DNA of 64,000 bases, taken from the NCBI RefSeq assembly GCF_016097555.1, contig NC_054712.1, positions 57,949,376-58,013,375 of the forward strand. Direction: 5' to 3'. Source of the DNA: Gigantopelta aegis (taxonomy: Eukaryota > Mollusca > Gastropoda > Neomphalida > Peltospiridae). Shown here piece by piece: positions 11,232-23,700 of this stretch; the stretch's first letter is position 1; each line of letters starts with the position of its first letter. The translations under genes and the position numbers were made by a program. The notes below the pieces were generated by a model. It was not told the origin of the DNA. It ran no database searches and saw nothing but the letters and a program-made list of their open reading frames with translations.

Positions 11232-11380
11232 GAATACTATACGAGTTTTCGCTAGATATCATTTTTACGAAACCAGTGAACTTCCCAAACGTATCTGACC
11301 GAACGAAAGTGAGGTCAGATACGTTTGGGAAGTTCACGAGTTTCGTAAAAATGATATCTAGCGAAAACGAGTGTGGTATT
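11232..11380. repeat. Near-perfect ~149-bp hairpin 2
   Basis: Arms of about 68 bp (left ending gtatctgacc, right starting ggtcagatac) surround a 12-nt loop. The sequence is unrelated to hairpin 1, yet it is also followed within a few bases by TTATTACCC. Confidence 0.9.
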
Positions 11381-11916
11381 TTATTTATTACCCTCTTTTA
11401 AATCACGCAAATTATGAAAAATAAATAAATCAATCAATCAATTTTGTAGCCTTTTTCAAGACCGGATGTTGATTTGCATAACTAGCCGGTGCACGACTAC
11501 GTACCGCCGCATTGAGAAATAGTTCGTTGTACTTCCGCTACTTCTCAGTGACGTTTTCAGGGGAGTGGTGTAGACGTAGGCCTACTTTCCCATAAATTTC
11601 CATCGGGTTTCATTTTTTAATTTAAAGAAAGCTGTAAGGTACATGCATCAATATATGTTTATTTTCATATTGGGTGAAAAATGGGTAAAACTAATGCATA
11701 ATTCCATATTTTAACAAAACGCCCCCAAGAAACAAATGTTCCCGTTACCCCACTGGCACTGGTTATGCTAATAATGATGAATTCACAAATCACAACTGAC
11801 AATAACAATTTGTTGACCAAAAATCCAACCAATAAGAGAATAACAAGTGTTTTTGCAGTTAAAAACGTGTAGCTTGCAAAAGCAGCTGAGTTCACGGGAA
11901 AACTAAAGTGATAACT
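11381..11916. other. Non-coding DNA
   Basis: No gene is seen. The phrase at 11770-11835 (aatgatgaattcacaaatca...) reappears at 12880-12945, on the other side of the TTAA-flanked element, as a direct repeat of about 65 bp. Confidence 0.45.
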
Positions 11917-11920
11917 TTAA

Positions 11921-12874
11921 GATCGACGACAGTCACTTTTCGCTCCCTTCTTTTGGCTTTCTTTGTACACAATAAATATAGCATATCTTACCGTTATTTC
12001 ACTTGAAATCCATATTTCGTAAAATGTACAATTTTTCAATCACAGAATTTTCTTCAAACACATTCAGGTGCTTCAGTAATGTTCGAAAAAAAAAAAACAA
12101 TCAATAGGAATTTTGCATTGGATTTTTTCCAGCATTCTTAAAACGGACCGGCCTCGGTGGCGTCGTGGCAGGCCATCGGTCTACAGGCTGGTAGGTACTG
12201 GGTTCGGATCCCAGTCGAGGTATGGGATTTTTAATCGAGATACCGACTCCAAACCCTGAGTGAGTGCTCCGCAAGGCTCCGCAAGGCTCAATAAACCACT
12301 TGCACCGACCAGTGATCCATAACTGGTTCAACAAAGGCCATGGTTTGTGCTATCCTGCCTGTGGGAAGCGCAAATAAAAGATCCCTTGCTGCCTGTCGTA
12401 AAAAGAGTAGCCTATGTGGCGACAGCGGGTTTCCTCTAAAAACAGTGTCAGAATGACCATATCTTTGACGTCCAATAGCCGATGATAAGATAAAACAAAC
12501 TTTACTTTCTTAAAACGGAAACGTCATGTACCCAGTTTGTGGTTATTGTAAGGAGGTGCAAAATGATGTCATTGGAATTCTGACGTCATTCAAATTCAAA
12601 ATTAGCTATATTATTACTATGCATCGCCACATTAAAATAAAAACTGGTCTACTAACCTTGACCCCTGTTAAATTTCTACAACAAGCAAACAACGCTGTTT
12701 ACAGGTCGGTATATTTTACTTTTTCATAATTCTACAAAAAATATTAAATTAAGTTTAAAAAAATAAAAAACTACCTTTTGTCAAATATATCATATGAAAA
12801 AAATTAACGTTGGATATGTTTCATTTAGTGTGTACGAAGCCAAACAAGGGTCCAAAAAATGACTGTCGTAGACC
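11921..12874. mobile_element. TTAA-flanked DNA element, copy 2, split by a SINE
   Basis: Homologous along its length to 559-1149 and bounded by TTAA at 11917-11920 and 12875-12878. The inverted ends (gatcgacgacagtcactttt and its inverse near 12850-12874) are intact. A family-2 SINE with its own 13-bp duplication interrupts the middle, so it inserted later. Copy 1 shows the uninterrupted sequence. Confidence 0.8.
12148..12506 (+). mobile_element. tRNA-derived SINE (family 2), full length with TSD
   Basis: Flanked by the 13-bp duplication TTCTTAAAACGGA at 12135-12147 and 12507-12519. The head 'ccggcctcggtggcgtcgtg' with 'gggttcggatccc' is tRNA-like (B-box); a family body and a tail '...aagataaaacaaactttac' follow. 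A second copy in opposite orientation is at 31582-31976. Confidence 0.92.
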
Positions 12875-12945
12875 TTAATAATGATGAATTCACAAATCAC
12901 AACTGACAATAACAATTTGTAGACCAAAAATCCACATAATAAATA

Positions 12946-13345
12946 AAATGAATATGTTTAATTATTGTTCTATTCATTCTTTTATTTTTATTTTTTATTT
13001 AAAAATATTTCTCGCGCGGTCCAGTTTACATCAACTTTTAATGAATGACATTTGTAGTAAAAGTTGTGGATGTTACTGACCTTGACATTAATTATGAATG
13101 AAAAAAATAGTCCCGTTATGCTAATAAGGTCGCTGCCCAACCAATCGAAATTAACTCTGTTCCCTGTTGACAAATCAAAACACAGTTTGTAATACGCACC
13201 TGGTGGTGCGTACGAAATTTGTACGACACCGCTATATCTTCACCAGGAGGGTAATAAAGCATATTGGCAAACATTTAATATTATCAACAAATATGATTAA
13301 ACTCTCATCCAGCCTAGATCCCCAGTTTATGGGCGTAAGATAGAC
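12946..13345. other. Non-coding DNA, nothing recognised
   Basis: AT-rich, with only short chance frames. Confidence 0.4.
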
Positions 13346-13350
13346 ATGTA

Positions 13351-13560
13351 CAGGCCCGTACGCAGGGGGGGGGGGGGGGGGGGGGGCGACGGGTGTGTAC
13401 GCACACACCCCCCCCCCCAAATTACTAAAGGTCCACTTTTCTCTATTAAATTTAAATAACGTTACGTAATCGTTGTTGTTTTGAGGGGTTATTTTTATGT
13501 TGATTGGTCCCATCATGAGCAATTCGCACCCACCCATTAAAAATCCTGCGTACGGGCCTG
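13351..13560. mobile_element. 210-bp MITE with CAGGCCCGTACGCAGG ends
   Basis: Terminal inverted repeats of 16 bp (caggcccgtacgcagg and its inverse cctgcgtacgggcctg) are flanked by a 5-bp duplication ATGTA (13346-13350 and 13561-13565). It includes a G run and a C run just inside the left end. Confidence 0.85.
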
Positions 13561-13565
13561 ATGTA

Positions 13566-14384
13566 TACCATCTAACCAAAACTGTTAACGTGCCTAAATC
13601 GAGTGAAGATTCACGCACGTCCGTCCCGATCTCGATCGCGACATGAACATATTATATACAGACTATAATGATGTTCACAAACGTGCAAGATATACACAAA
13701 GAAAAACATATATAAATTAATGTATTGTACATCAGTAGTAAATGTGTAGCTTACATTTATGTAATATTTGCACATGTATACACTCCATTTTCACGTGTGA
13801 TGATCTGTTTTGTATTTGGTAGCTTAATCAGAAATCCACATAGTTTAATCAACTGTCGTGTTATCAATGGACAGGAGTTGATTTAATTTATATATTGATG
13901 GTTTATTGTAAAGGAAATGTGGGTTTTCTAAGCTACTCTTGGGGGGTGGCAGTAATCCTACATGTTACAAATCTCCACTTGATATTATATCATGGAAGCA
14001 ATAATCTATTAAATAATTTGCGTAATATATTTTCGACTGCATTGTGCAGAGATATGATTTGTTTTGGTTTAATGTATCTGCCTCATAAATACTTTAAAAC
14101 TATGATGAAATGGTAATTGTTCTTTACACCATTGATATTACAGAGTTGATTCTACCATTTATGTCTATATTACATCTGCTGTGAAGAAACACATTTCTCA
14201 GCACTTCTGTTAACCGTGATGCAAATGTTGAACAATAAATCCCGCACTTGACTGAACCAGCTACACACAGTTATGTATACTTTTATTATACATTCATCAA
14301 CAAGTTATCGGCGTTTATTGGTTTTAATCAATATTTTACAATGCGGATATTTCGTTTTATGTAAGGGGGGAAACGGACTAGTTT
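13566..14384. other. Non-coding DNA, nothing recognised
   Basis: The 73-codon frame at 13895-14116 has no family resemblance and no splice signals I trust. Confidence 0.4.
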
Positions 14385-14880
14385 TTATTACCCATATGGG
14401 CTAAAATATACGGGGTAATATTTTTTCGATCTCTGTACAGTGTGCAGATTGCTTCTACAGCCACTGATTGGCCGGCTTAAAAATCACGACGTTTGGTTGG
14501 TTGCTTGCTATGGCCGGAACTTGACTTTCATTCATATAATGTTTCCATTCATGAGTCAGATTACACATACGTTATACGATCTACACAGATTTACAAACAA
14601 AAAAATGACTCAGTTGTTTCGTAAACATGAAATGGTATATTTTCATAAGCAGCGGCTTTAGTAATATATAACAATAATTATTTTCAAATGCAAATACAGT
14701 TGTATTATTTTGTACTGTAAACATTTGGCTGTAAAAAGAACGTCGTTAATGCTATGACGTCACTTACATTACGTCATGTAATGCGAGTAAGATTATATGA
14801 CGTAATGGCTGATGGCTTTGTTGTAGACTACAGAGGAATTTTTACATTAAAAATCAGTTAAAATTGACAATGGGTAATAA
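14385..14880 (-). mobile_element. TTATTACCCAT-ended element, copy 2 (inverted)
   Basis: Reverse-complement homologue of 9348-9842, with the same ends. The short frame at its start mirrors the one in copy 1 and decays differently, which argues against coding. Confidence 0.75.
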
Positions 14881-15030
14881 AGAGAATAACCAACTCGCTA
14901 CGAGGAGTTACGAATTATCTGTCCCTCGTAAATGAATGTTGTAAAACCCTCGCCAAAGGCTCGGGTTTACAACATTCATTCACTCGGGACAGATAATTCG
15001 TAATTCCTCGTAGCTCGTTAGTTATTCTCT
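14881..15030. repeat. Hairpin 1, second copy (inverted)
   Basis: A 150-bp palindrome around the loop 'gccaaaggc', homologous to 9199-9347. Its left arm has a few substitutions that unpair it (gtccctcgtaaatg against cattcactcgggac). Confidence 0.9.
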
Positions 15031-16500
15031 AAATAATATACTATCATGTGTGATGTGCTTCGTTTTACATCCAAGAATTGTTTACAGAACTGCATGTGTA
15101 CACGTTCGTGACGATTGATTTAATGAGGCCCCACTCTTCACAGTCATCATTTAATACTGTGTAGGTGTCATCTGTCTTTGATCTCATACCTATAGGAGAT
15201 AACTTTAAATTTGTAATGGGCGATTAACAACTGGCTCACGAATGGTAACTACATATATCTCTATTGACACTTTTTTGAAAGGCTGATACTTATCAGTGTG
15301 GACAAATAATAATAGATTATTACAATTAGTTGAGTTTTGGAGTTGAGTGTAACCTTGGTGGTGTAAAATGAAGCATTTCGCTAACAAATAACCAGGTGTG
15401 TATGCCGCCTGTTGAACGGAATGGTCTTCTCTGTGGTTACAAGACTGTATTTTGCTAAAGTGACGGAAAATGTTATGCCACCCGATCTGAATTACATTTA
15501 TAATAAAACTGTTTTCCTGATACCATTTCATAAACAAATGATTACCTGAACAGTCCAGGTATTTGTAATAACGAACTGGTTTGTAGCACAGGTACCCCCA
15601 AACAGAATCCCTTAATACAAATACTATAGTTATATATGCAATTAATGTATATTTATGTTATTGTTACTGCAGATAAATGTATATTATATTGTTATTTTTG
15701 CTCTGCCCATATTCGGGTGTTATGCAAATAAATTATTCTTATTTTTATATAAAGATTATATAACGTTACTATAACATATCTGACGTCATTGTTTGGGGGA
15801 TACTCGTGGTGTCAGCATTTTTAAAGTATAACATTTCAAATACCTGCATAGAATAGATGTAAACGTCCTATTAAATATATGTGCCCATCCCTTAAAAATA
15901 TGGTTTGTCTTTAAGGAACGTAGATTTAGATAAAAGTAAGTAACCATTAGTTTATGTCTGATACATATCTGATACACGGACTCTCAAATTCTCAAAAACA
16001 GGGGCTATGTGTTATATATCGTCATGTATGCCTACTCTAAGAGATATACTGTGTCAATCTGTTTTACTGTGCACGTAGGCCTACTTTGTAGCTCTAATAA
16101 CGGGTAAGAAAATTATTACCCACCTTTTTGTCATATAAACGCCGCAAAGTAATTTCTTTTGTTTTCTTTTTTCTTAATTTGTTTATTGGTTGCTTAATTT
16201 AAAGTTACCACCCGAAAATAGGAAAAATACCTACATGTACGGTATAGACATACCAAACATTATTCGAAAAAAACATACTCGTTTTAACTGAATAATATTA
16301 AATAAATACACTGGTCGAATACTGGGTACTGGTCGAATACTGGGGTCTCTGCCCTATATAATAAGCAAGGTCGTTTAATATTTCCTATCGTTGTGACTGC
16401 TTCTCCTTTGAATTGCCGACATTCATCTTTGTTCTTACCCGATTCCGCACTTCGTACTATATTGTGTACGTCCGCGACGGTCATATATTTAAACGATGTC
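15031..16500. other. Non-coding DNA, nothing firm
   Basis: No gene is supported. A frame of 110 codons on the minus strand (15205-15537) has no recognisable domain. Near 16093-16125 'gggtaagaaaattattaccc' forms a short inverted repeat carrying the same ATTACCC motif as the hairpin-linked elements. Confidence 0.4.
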
Positions 16501-16600
16501 AATGGTGTAGCCAGCATGGGCAGATTTTCCCCAGATTTATTTTATGTTTTCCCTATATTTTACAGGTCTGGGTTTCCCTCGGCCCCAGGACGTTGTACTC
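16501..16600 (-). mobile_element. MITE fragment, partner of 10966-11110
   Basis: The segment 'gtagccagcatg...' to 'gggtttccctcggc' matches the reverse complement of the MITE at 10966-11110; the far end is missing. Confidence 0.5.
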
Positions 16601-16787
16601 AAATAGCATTAACTATGATGTTTTATTTATTTATTTATAAAATTATTCAAAATTTGCAAGAAGTAAAAGGACCATTGAATAATTACTCGTCCGTGTTTTT
16701 TCACCAACTGCGTTTGTGTGCTCAAATTGAAAAAAAAAAAAGAAAAGAAAAGAAAAACAGATACAAAACGACGTCACATCTTTTCAT

Positions 16788-17061
16788 TTCATTTGTTTGT
16801 AAATACTCGGCCAACACTTGAAATGTTTTACGTTTAAAACTTTAAACAACTAACTTACGTCATACCTCAATATGACGTCACTTATAAAAGTGTGATGTAA
16901 CGTCACAATTGACAGCACACAAACCTTAATAATTTGTTATTTTAAGCCTCTGAATATGCATTTATTACAATAACTAAGAGTCAATAAAACAGTTTAATTG
17001 GCAAATAATTATATGTTGTTACTTTGATAACTTCATTTAATAGAAAGATTAAATGTTATTA
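16788..17061 (+). repeat. ~270-bp duplicated module, copy 2
   Basis: Near-identical to 10040-10310, apart from a 4-bp insertion (acaactaactta for acaactta) and few substitutions. Its right end runs directly into the satellite. Confidence 0.85.
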
Positions 17062-18785
17062 GTTTAGTCTGTAGAGCCCGTACAAATGACAGGTAGCACA
17101 GTCAAAGGGTAACCATGTTAATTAGTCTGTAGAGCCTGTCTAAATGACAGGTAGCACCGTCAAAGAGTAATCATGTTAGTTTAGTCTGAAGAGCCTGTCT
17201 AAATGACAGGTAGCACAATCATGTTAGTTTAGTCTGTAGAGCCTGTACAAATGACAGGTAGCACAGTCAAAGAGTAATCATGTTAGTTTAGTCTGTAGAG
17301 CCTATCTAAATGACAGGTAGCACATTCAAAGAGTAATCATGTTAGTTTAGTCTGTAGAGCCTGTCTAAATGACAGGTAGCACAGTCAAAGAGTAATCATG
17401 TTAGTTTAGTCTGTAGAGCCTGTACAAATGACAGGTAGCACAGACAAAGAGTAATCATGTTAATTAGTCTGTAGAGCCTGTCTAAATGACAGGTAGCACA
17501 GTCAAAGAGTAATCATGTTAATTAGTCTGTAGAGCCTGTCTAAATGACAGGTAGCACAGTCAAAGAGTAATCAAGTTAATTAGTCTGTAGAGCCTGTACA
17601 AATGACAGGTAGCACCGTCAAAGAGTAACCATGTTAGTTTAGTCTGTAGAGCCTGTCTAAATGACAGGTAGCACCGTCAAAGAGTAACCATGTTAGTTTA
17701 GTCTGTAGAGCCTGTACAAATGACAGGTAGCACCGTCAAAGAGTAACCATGTTAGTTTAGTCTGTAGAGCCTGTCTAAATGGCAGGTAGCACAGTCAAAG
17801 AGTAATCATGTTAATTTAGTCTGTAGAGCCTGTCTAAATGACAGGTAGCACCGTCAAAGAGTAACCATGTTAATTTAGTCTGTAGAGCCTGTCTAAATGA
17901 CAGGTAGCACAGTCAAAGAGTAACCATGTTAATTAGTCTGTAGAGCCTGTCTAAATGACAGGTAGCACAGTCAAAGAGTAATCATGATAGTTTAGTCTGT
18001 AGAGCCTGTCTAAATGACAGGTAGCACAGTCAAAGAGTAATCATGTTAGTTTAGTCTGTAGAGCCTGTCTAAATGACAGGTAGCACCGTCAAAGAGTAAC
18101 CATGTTAGTTTAGTCTGTAGAGCCTGTCTAAATGACAGGTAGCACCGTCAAAGAGTAACCATGTTAGTTTAGTCTGTAGAGCCTGTACAAATGACAGGTA
18201 GCACCGTCAAAGAGTAACCATGTTAGTTTAGTCTGTAGAGCCTGTCTAAATGGCAGGTAGCACAATCAAAGAGTAATCATGTTAGTTTAGTCTGTAGAGC
18301 CTGTCTAAATGACAGGTAGCACCGTCAAAGAGTAACCATGTTAATTTAGTCTGTAGAGCCTGTCTAAATGACAGGTAGCACAGTCAAAGAGTAACCATGT
18401 TAATTAGTCTGTAGAGCCTGTCTAAATGACAGGTAGCACAGTCAAAGAGTAATCATGATAGTTTAGTCTGTAGAGCCTGTCTAAATGACAGGTAGCACAG
18501 TCAAAGAGTAATCATGTTAGTTTAGTCTGTAGAGCCTGTCTAAATGACAGGTAGCACAGTCAAAGAGTAACCATGTTAGTTTAGTCTGTAGAGCCTCTCT
18601 AAATGACAGGTAGCACAGTCAAAGAGTAATGATGTTAGTTGAGCCTGTAGAGCCTGTCTAAATGACAGGTAGCACAGTCAAAGAGTAACCATGTTAGTTT
18701 AGTCTGTAGAGCCTGTCTAAATGACAGGTAGCACAGTCAAAGAGTAACCATGTTAATTAGTCTGTAGAGCCGGTCTAAATGACAA
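17062..18785 (+). repeat. 58-bp satellite, array 2 (about 29 units)
   Basis: Same unit as array 1, in the same orientation. Two unit types alternate: 'atgttaattagtctg' and 'atgttagtttagtctg'. Blocks of several units repeat as larger patterns (for example about 17750-17990 against 18230-18470), showing multi-unit duplication. Confidence 0.92.
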
Positions 18786-18832
18786 CAAGGATACCCGTAC
18801 TTTCAGTTTGTGGAAAACAGTGTTACCTAGTT

Positions 18833-19098
18833 AATATTCATTTCATTTCAACTTATTTTTTATGCTTATATCCAATTAAGGTTTAAGCACGCTGTCCTGG
18901 GCACACACCTCAGCTATCTGGGTTGTCTGTCCAGGACAATGGGTTAGTTGTTAGTTGGTTTGTGAGAGAGAAGGGGGTCTAATGGCCTTACACTTACCCA
19001 TCGAGCCCTTAAGAACACGCTCTGGATTGGAGCCAATAACGGGCTACGAACCCTGTACCTATCAGCCTGTAGTCCGATTACTTAACCACGACGTCACC
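18833..19098 (-). mobile_element. tRNA-derived SINE (family 3)
   Basis: Minus-strand copy of a family also present at 47255-47495, 49401-49658 and 59116-59380. The head resembles 'ggtggcgcagtggttaagcc' with 'gggttcgcag'; the body contains 'aacccactgtcctggacaga' and 'gctgaggtgtgtgcccagga'; the tail ends in an AAGTTGAAATGAA-like sequence. Confidence 0.8.
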
Positions 19099-19370
19099 GA
19101 TGTAACGCGCTGATTGATTGTTTTCATAATGTAGTCAGTCAAGGGAGCCACACGCCTGCACACATTCCGATTACAGTGGCATGCTAATTAAACACAATCG
19201 TAAAGCACCACACTGACCAGACAACTTATGTAATTTATGAAGCCGAGCATCACTGCACTTACGTTTAATGCCCTGCCCAGAACGTTGATTAGTTTGAAGT
19301 TGTCTCGACATCTGTGTCTTATTGTTTTGTTGACGATACAAGTTCATCTTCATCCCAACGTGACAGGACG

Positions 19371-20122
19371 AGGCAAATGTTGTTAAGAGTAGAAAATCTA
19401 AATTGTCTGGTATATTATACATGTTGGCATCATATAACCATAACGTTAATGCTATACCATGTACTTGGTTATCCTTTATAAAACGTATATTAGATGAATG
19501 TGGTTTATGTAACATATATTCATGCACACGGGTGGATGTTTTGTGGTTAAAACATGCAGTTAAACGAATACTATGTGACCAGTACTTACAAAAATGGAAT
19601 AGTGATAAATTTGCCTCATCAAAAGGTATTAACTACAGAATGTTCAAGCATGAATTTAAATTAGAAAAGTATTTGTTGAAACTCTTAACAAAAAATGCTA
19701 GAATTCTTTGTAAATGTAGAACTGGTAATGTCAGACTTCCTATTGAAACCGGTAGATGGTTTAATATTGAGAGAGAAAACAGAATATGTCACTTGTGCAA
19801 CACTGATGTTGGTGATGAGTTTCACTATATTTTTAAATGTACGTCTTTATCTACTGATCGAAATGTGTATATACCTAGTTACTATACCAACAGAGCAAGT
19901 GCAATTACCTTTTACCAGTTATTTTCTACAACTAAAAAATATTTTTTGTTTAAACTATGTAAATATTTGCAAATTGTCATTGTGAGAGTCAGTCTTCCGG
20001 GTTAATATTACTTAAATAGTATGTCCATTACCACTACAGAAAACACTTTGTAACTTATTTTGTTTATATTGTCTCCGTACTGCACTCGGTGCAGTTTATG
20101 AGAATCAAATTCTTGTTTTGTC
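19371..20122 (+). mobile_element. 5'-truncated LINE insertion with 23-bp TSD
   Basis: Flanked by identical 23-bp direct repeats at 19348-19370 and 20123-20145 (starting cttcatcccaacgtgac), the hallmark of target-primed insertion. It contains only the end of ORF2 and a 3' untranslated part with a small hairpin (ctgcactcggtgcag). Same family as the dead LINE at 20505-25480 on the other strand. Confidence 0.9.
19403..20005 (+). pseudogene. LINE ORF2 C-terminal fragment
   Basis: About 200 codons are open to a TAA at 20003-20005. The sequence aligns by eye with the C-terminus of the neighbouring minus-strand LINE: shared LPIETGRW, then C-x2-C-x8-H-x4-C within RICHLCNTDVGDEFHYIFKC. This CCHC motif lies downstream of reverse transcriptase in many non-LTR elements and is thought to bind nucleic acid. 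The insertion lacks endonuclease and RT entirely, so it is dead on arrival. The frame has stayed open, suggesting relative youth. Confidence 0.85.
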
Positions 20123-20318
20123 CTTCATCCCAACGTGACAGGACGGAGATAACTGTTAATTGGGATATCGCTCCATCAAGGTGACTGACTAATCCAACAG
20201 GTAACAAAAGCAAGTGTTATTTAGAGAGGCAACATGAGTTTGTGTATTTTGTCAAAGCGCTGGAAACCAAACACGAATGTCGTAGTCATACTATCATTAT
20301 TTCGATATAATTTTGTAC

Positions 20319-20489
20319 GCAACATCGTTGTTAGAAATGGTAACTCCAAAGAGGGAACACACGCTGCGAACTGAAGCAACATCGTTGTTAGAAATGGTAA
20401 CTCCAAAGAGGGAACACACGCTGCGAACTGAAGCAACATCGTTGTTAGAAATGGTAACTCCAAAGAGGGAACACACGCTGCGAACTGAA
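20319..20489. repeat. 57-bp tandem repeat, three units
   Basis: Three nearly identical units starting 'gcaacatcgttgttagaaat' and ending 'gctgcgaactgaa'. As 57 is 3 x 19, frames pass through it on both strands; these are not genes. Confidence 0.9.
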
Positions 20490-20771
20490 GCAAAAAGCAA
20501 TCTTCTGAACTGAACTGAACTGAACTGAACATTTATTTCTCTCAGGCCGTAATCCACGGCATATGAGGAACAATATATAATACAACAATTCATACTTTTT
20601 AACAAGATGACAGAGTAAAACTTTTCACATAAGTATATCTACATAAAACGAACATGGGAATATAATTATAAATAATTGGTTTGGGTTTGCATACACAATA
20701 ATAATACAATAAAGCTATGAGCCGGAGGGCTTGAAAGTATTCATAATATGTTTACAAAATATTGCAAGTTT

Positions 20772-23700
20772 TCAGAGGACACCAGTTTTTTTACAATTAA
20801 ATAATTCGTGAAATTTATATGTGTTTGGTTTGGATCGATAATATTTCGGTATATATTGAAGTCTGAATTGGTTAAAATATGGGCATGTAAAAATATAATG
20901 GAATTCATCTCCGATGTCGTTAGTGTTGCATAAAAAACACAATCTATCATGTAATGGTTTACGTATCCATCTACCTGTCTCTATTGGAAGATTGTGGTTT
21001 GATACTCTAAAACGTAACAATGGGCACCAATGTTTTTTTTCTAATAAATTTAAATAATTTTCGAATGCTATACTGCTTTTAAATATTTTGTAACAAGATG
21101 CTTTCGATGAAGTGTCAATATGACTGTACCATGTTTGCAAAAATTGATCTATGAGTTTTGTTGAAATAAAAAATTTCAACAATGAAGCACTATTAATACG
21201 CTCACAATGTGACCACCATATGTATGTGCAACCAATATTATCTAAAATTGATTTTATAAAAGCTATCCATTTGTGATCATAAAAATGTGTGTTATAATCA
21301 TTCAATAACATTCTGTACACTAATAATGATAGCTTGGACTGCTTCCCAGTAATCATCCTAAACCAAAATCCTATCATTCTTATTTTTACTGTTATATCTA
21401 CCGGGAAGCATCCAAGTTCTCCATACAACATATATAATGGGGTGGATTTTCTAACAGGCAATAATAACTTTAAATATTTGCTATACAATTTTTCTATGCA
21501 AGACAGACTTTCAAAACCCCCAAATTTCACATCCGTATAAAGCAATAGGTAAAACCATACAATCAAATAATTTAAGTTGGCATTGAATGGAAAGATGGCA
21601 ACGTTTTCCTTGTCTAAGTGTAAAATACATAGCTTTTTGAGCTTGTTCATATTGATGTTTTCGAGCATTAGTGAATTTATTGGATTTATGAAATATAATT
21701 CCAAGATATTTGTATATTTCTACATTATCTAGATTTGTGTTTCCTAAATAGAACCTTTTGGAATAATCTTTTTTATTACAACTGAAAATTAGCACTTTTG
21801 TTTTTTTACAATTTACATTTAGTTTCCATTTTGTACAATAAGAGTCGAAAATATTTAATAAATTCTGCATGTCGTCATAATTTTCGGCAAAGAGCGCTGT
21901 GTCATCAGCATATAGTAACACAAAAAGAACAATATTTGTATACAAAGTGGAATCTGTGCATAAGTTATCTATGCGGATGCCATTACAATCATTAGTTTTA
22001 AACGTATCCTCTAAATCATTGAGAAACATGGAGAATAATAGGGGCGATAAATTTTCTCCCTGTCTAACACCCATGGAACATTGAAAATAATCTGACATTG
22101 TGTTATGTGCACTAATGCATGACTTAATGTTCTGATACATGCTATATATTACTTTAAAACATTTACCATTAATACCATTTTGTATTAGTTTACCCCAAAG
22201 TCCTGTTCTCCATACTGAGTCGAATGCCTTGCTAAAATCTATAAAAGTACAATACAGTTTTTTCTTCCGTGCTTTTAGCAATTCGATGAGTCCATATAAT
22301 GTAAAAATATGATCGTTCGTCGAGTACTCCTTCCTGAATCCGGCTTGAACTTCAGATAACAAATCATTAGTTTCTAAATATAATTTCAGTCTATTATTTA
22401 AAACAGCTGTAAACAGTTTCCCGAAACAACTAAGTAAAGTAATAGGTCTATAATTTTCTGGAACAGTTCTATCGCCACATTTATAGATCGGTTTGATTAT
22501 GCCAACTAGCCACGAATCAGGAAAGATGCCATGTTCAAACACTAAATTAAAGAGCTTAACATATACAGGGACCATACAGCCGATAGTTTGCTTAATATAC
22601 TCGTTGATTATTTGGTCTATTCCACAGGCTTTATTGTTTTTTAGATTTTTAACAACGGCGAGTATTTCTTCTTCTAATATTGATTCATTTAGCATGGTAG
22701 TGTCCTCAAAATCTATATTAAAACTTGGATCTTTTTCTTCTGTTGTGTTGTCATCACTGCTGTTTATATTTTTAAAGTAATCGTACAGAGTGTCTAAAGG
22801 GGTGAGAGTAGGGTCTTGTTTTTCTTTTAACAGTTTCCAAAACGTGTGTGTATCGTGTTGACTAAGTTCTGTGAGTCTTTGTTCTGTCTTCTAATTGTGT
22901 TTGTTAACATATTTCCGTATTACATTTCTGTAGCTTTTACTGGCATTCAAAAGTCGTTGCTTATTATCAGGTGTTTTTCGTTGTTTGTGTGCTGATCTCG
23001 CTTCTGTATACTTTCTTCTTAGTGTTCTGCAATGATTGCCAAACCATGCTTTGTTACGGGTATTTTCACGCTTGTGTCTGGCTCTGACGCGGGCTTGCGT
23101 GTAACCGAAAGTGTCGGCTGCGGTGTCAACAAATAGGGTCCCAATACGCTCCACTGCACCATTCAGCTTTTCTTTCGAGAAGTGTTCACACAGTTCATTT
23201 AATATTACGTTTATGTCGTTGACTGTTTCTTTGTTTATATTTTCACTATAGTGTTTAGCCTCTTTAGTATTCCATTTCCTTGGGGTGAGTTCATTATTAA
23301 TGACGGCGTGGTGTTTACCACTAGCTGTATGGATATTCAGTCGCATTGTTAATGGATTGTGAATGTCCGAGAATAGTGGTTCGAATTCGTTGACCTTGAA
23401 TTTAAGAATTCTTTCCAAAACTGTGAATGAGGCTATGGCATAATCTATTACACTCGTTCCTTTGCAAGTAGGTTGTCCTATACCCCGATCTTCGCCGACT
23501 CTTCCGTTCACTAAATACAAATTACTATTTTTACAAAGATCAATTAGTTTATATCCGTGACCGTTAGGTCTACTGGTATCTTGACTCGCTATTTGTAATG
23601 GAATGCCAATATTTAATAAGTTGTTAGGTTCATTCATAAAATCGGAGATATCAGAAATGAGTGTGTTATTAGTATGTTCACCATCACAACTCACATAATC

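Noticed and set aside
15205..15537. 110-codon minus-strand frame
   Set aside because: No family resemblance, repeated context or splice support; expected by chance in 64 kb.
16393..16821. 142-codon open frame
   Set aside because: It runs through a MITE fragment and the start of the duplicated module; no domain is recognisable.
17062..18785. Regular array that could suggest CRISPR
   Set aside because: Units are directly adjacent without unique spacers, and the context is eukaryotic; it is a satellite.
20297..20605. Repeat protein of 19-residue units on either strand
   Set aside because: By-product of a 57-bp tandem repeat; no start context or neighbours support it.
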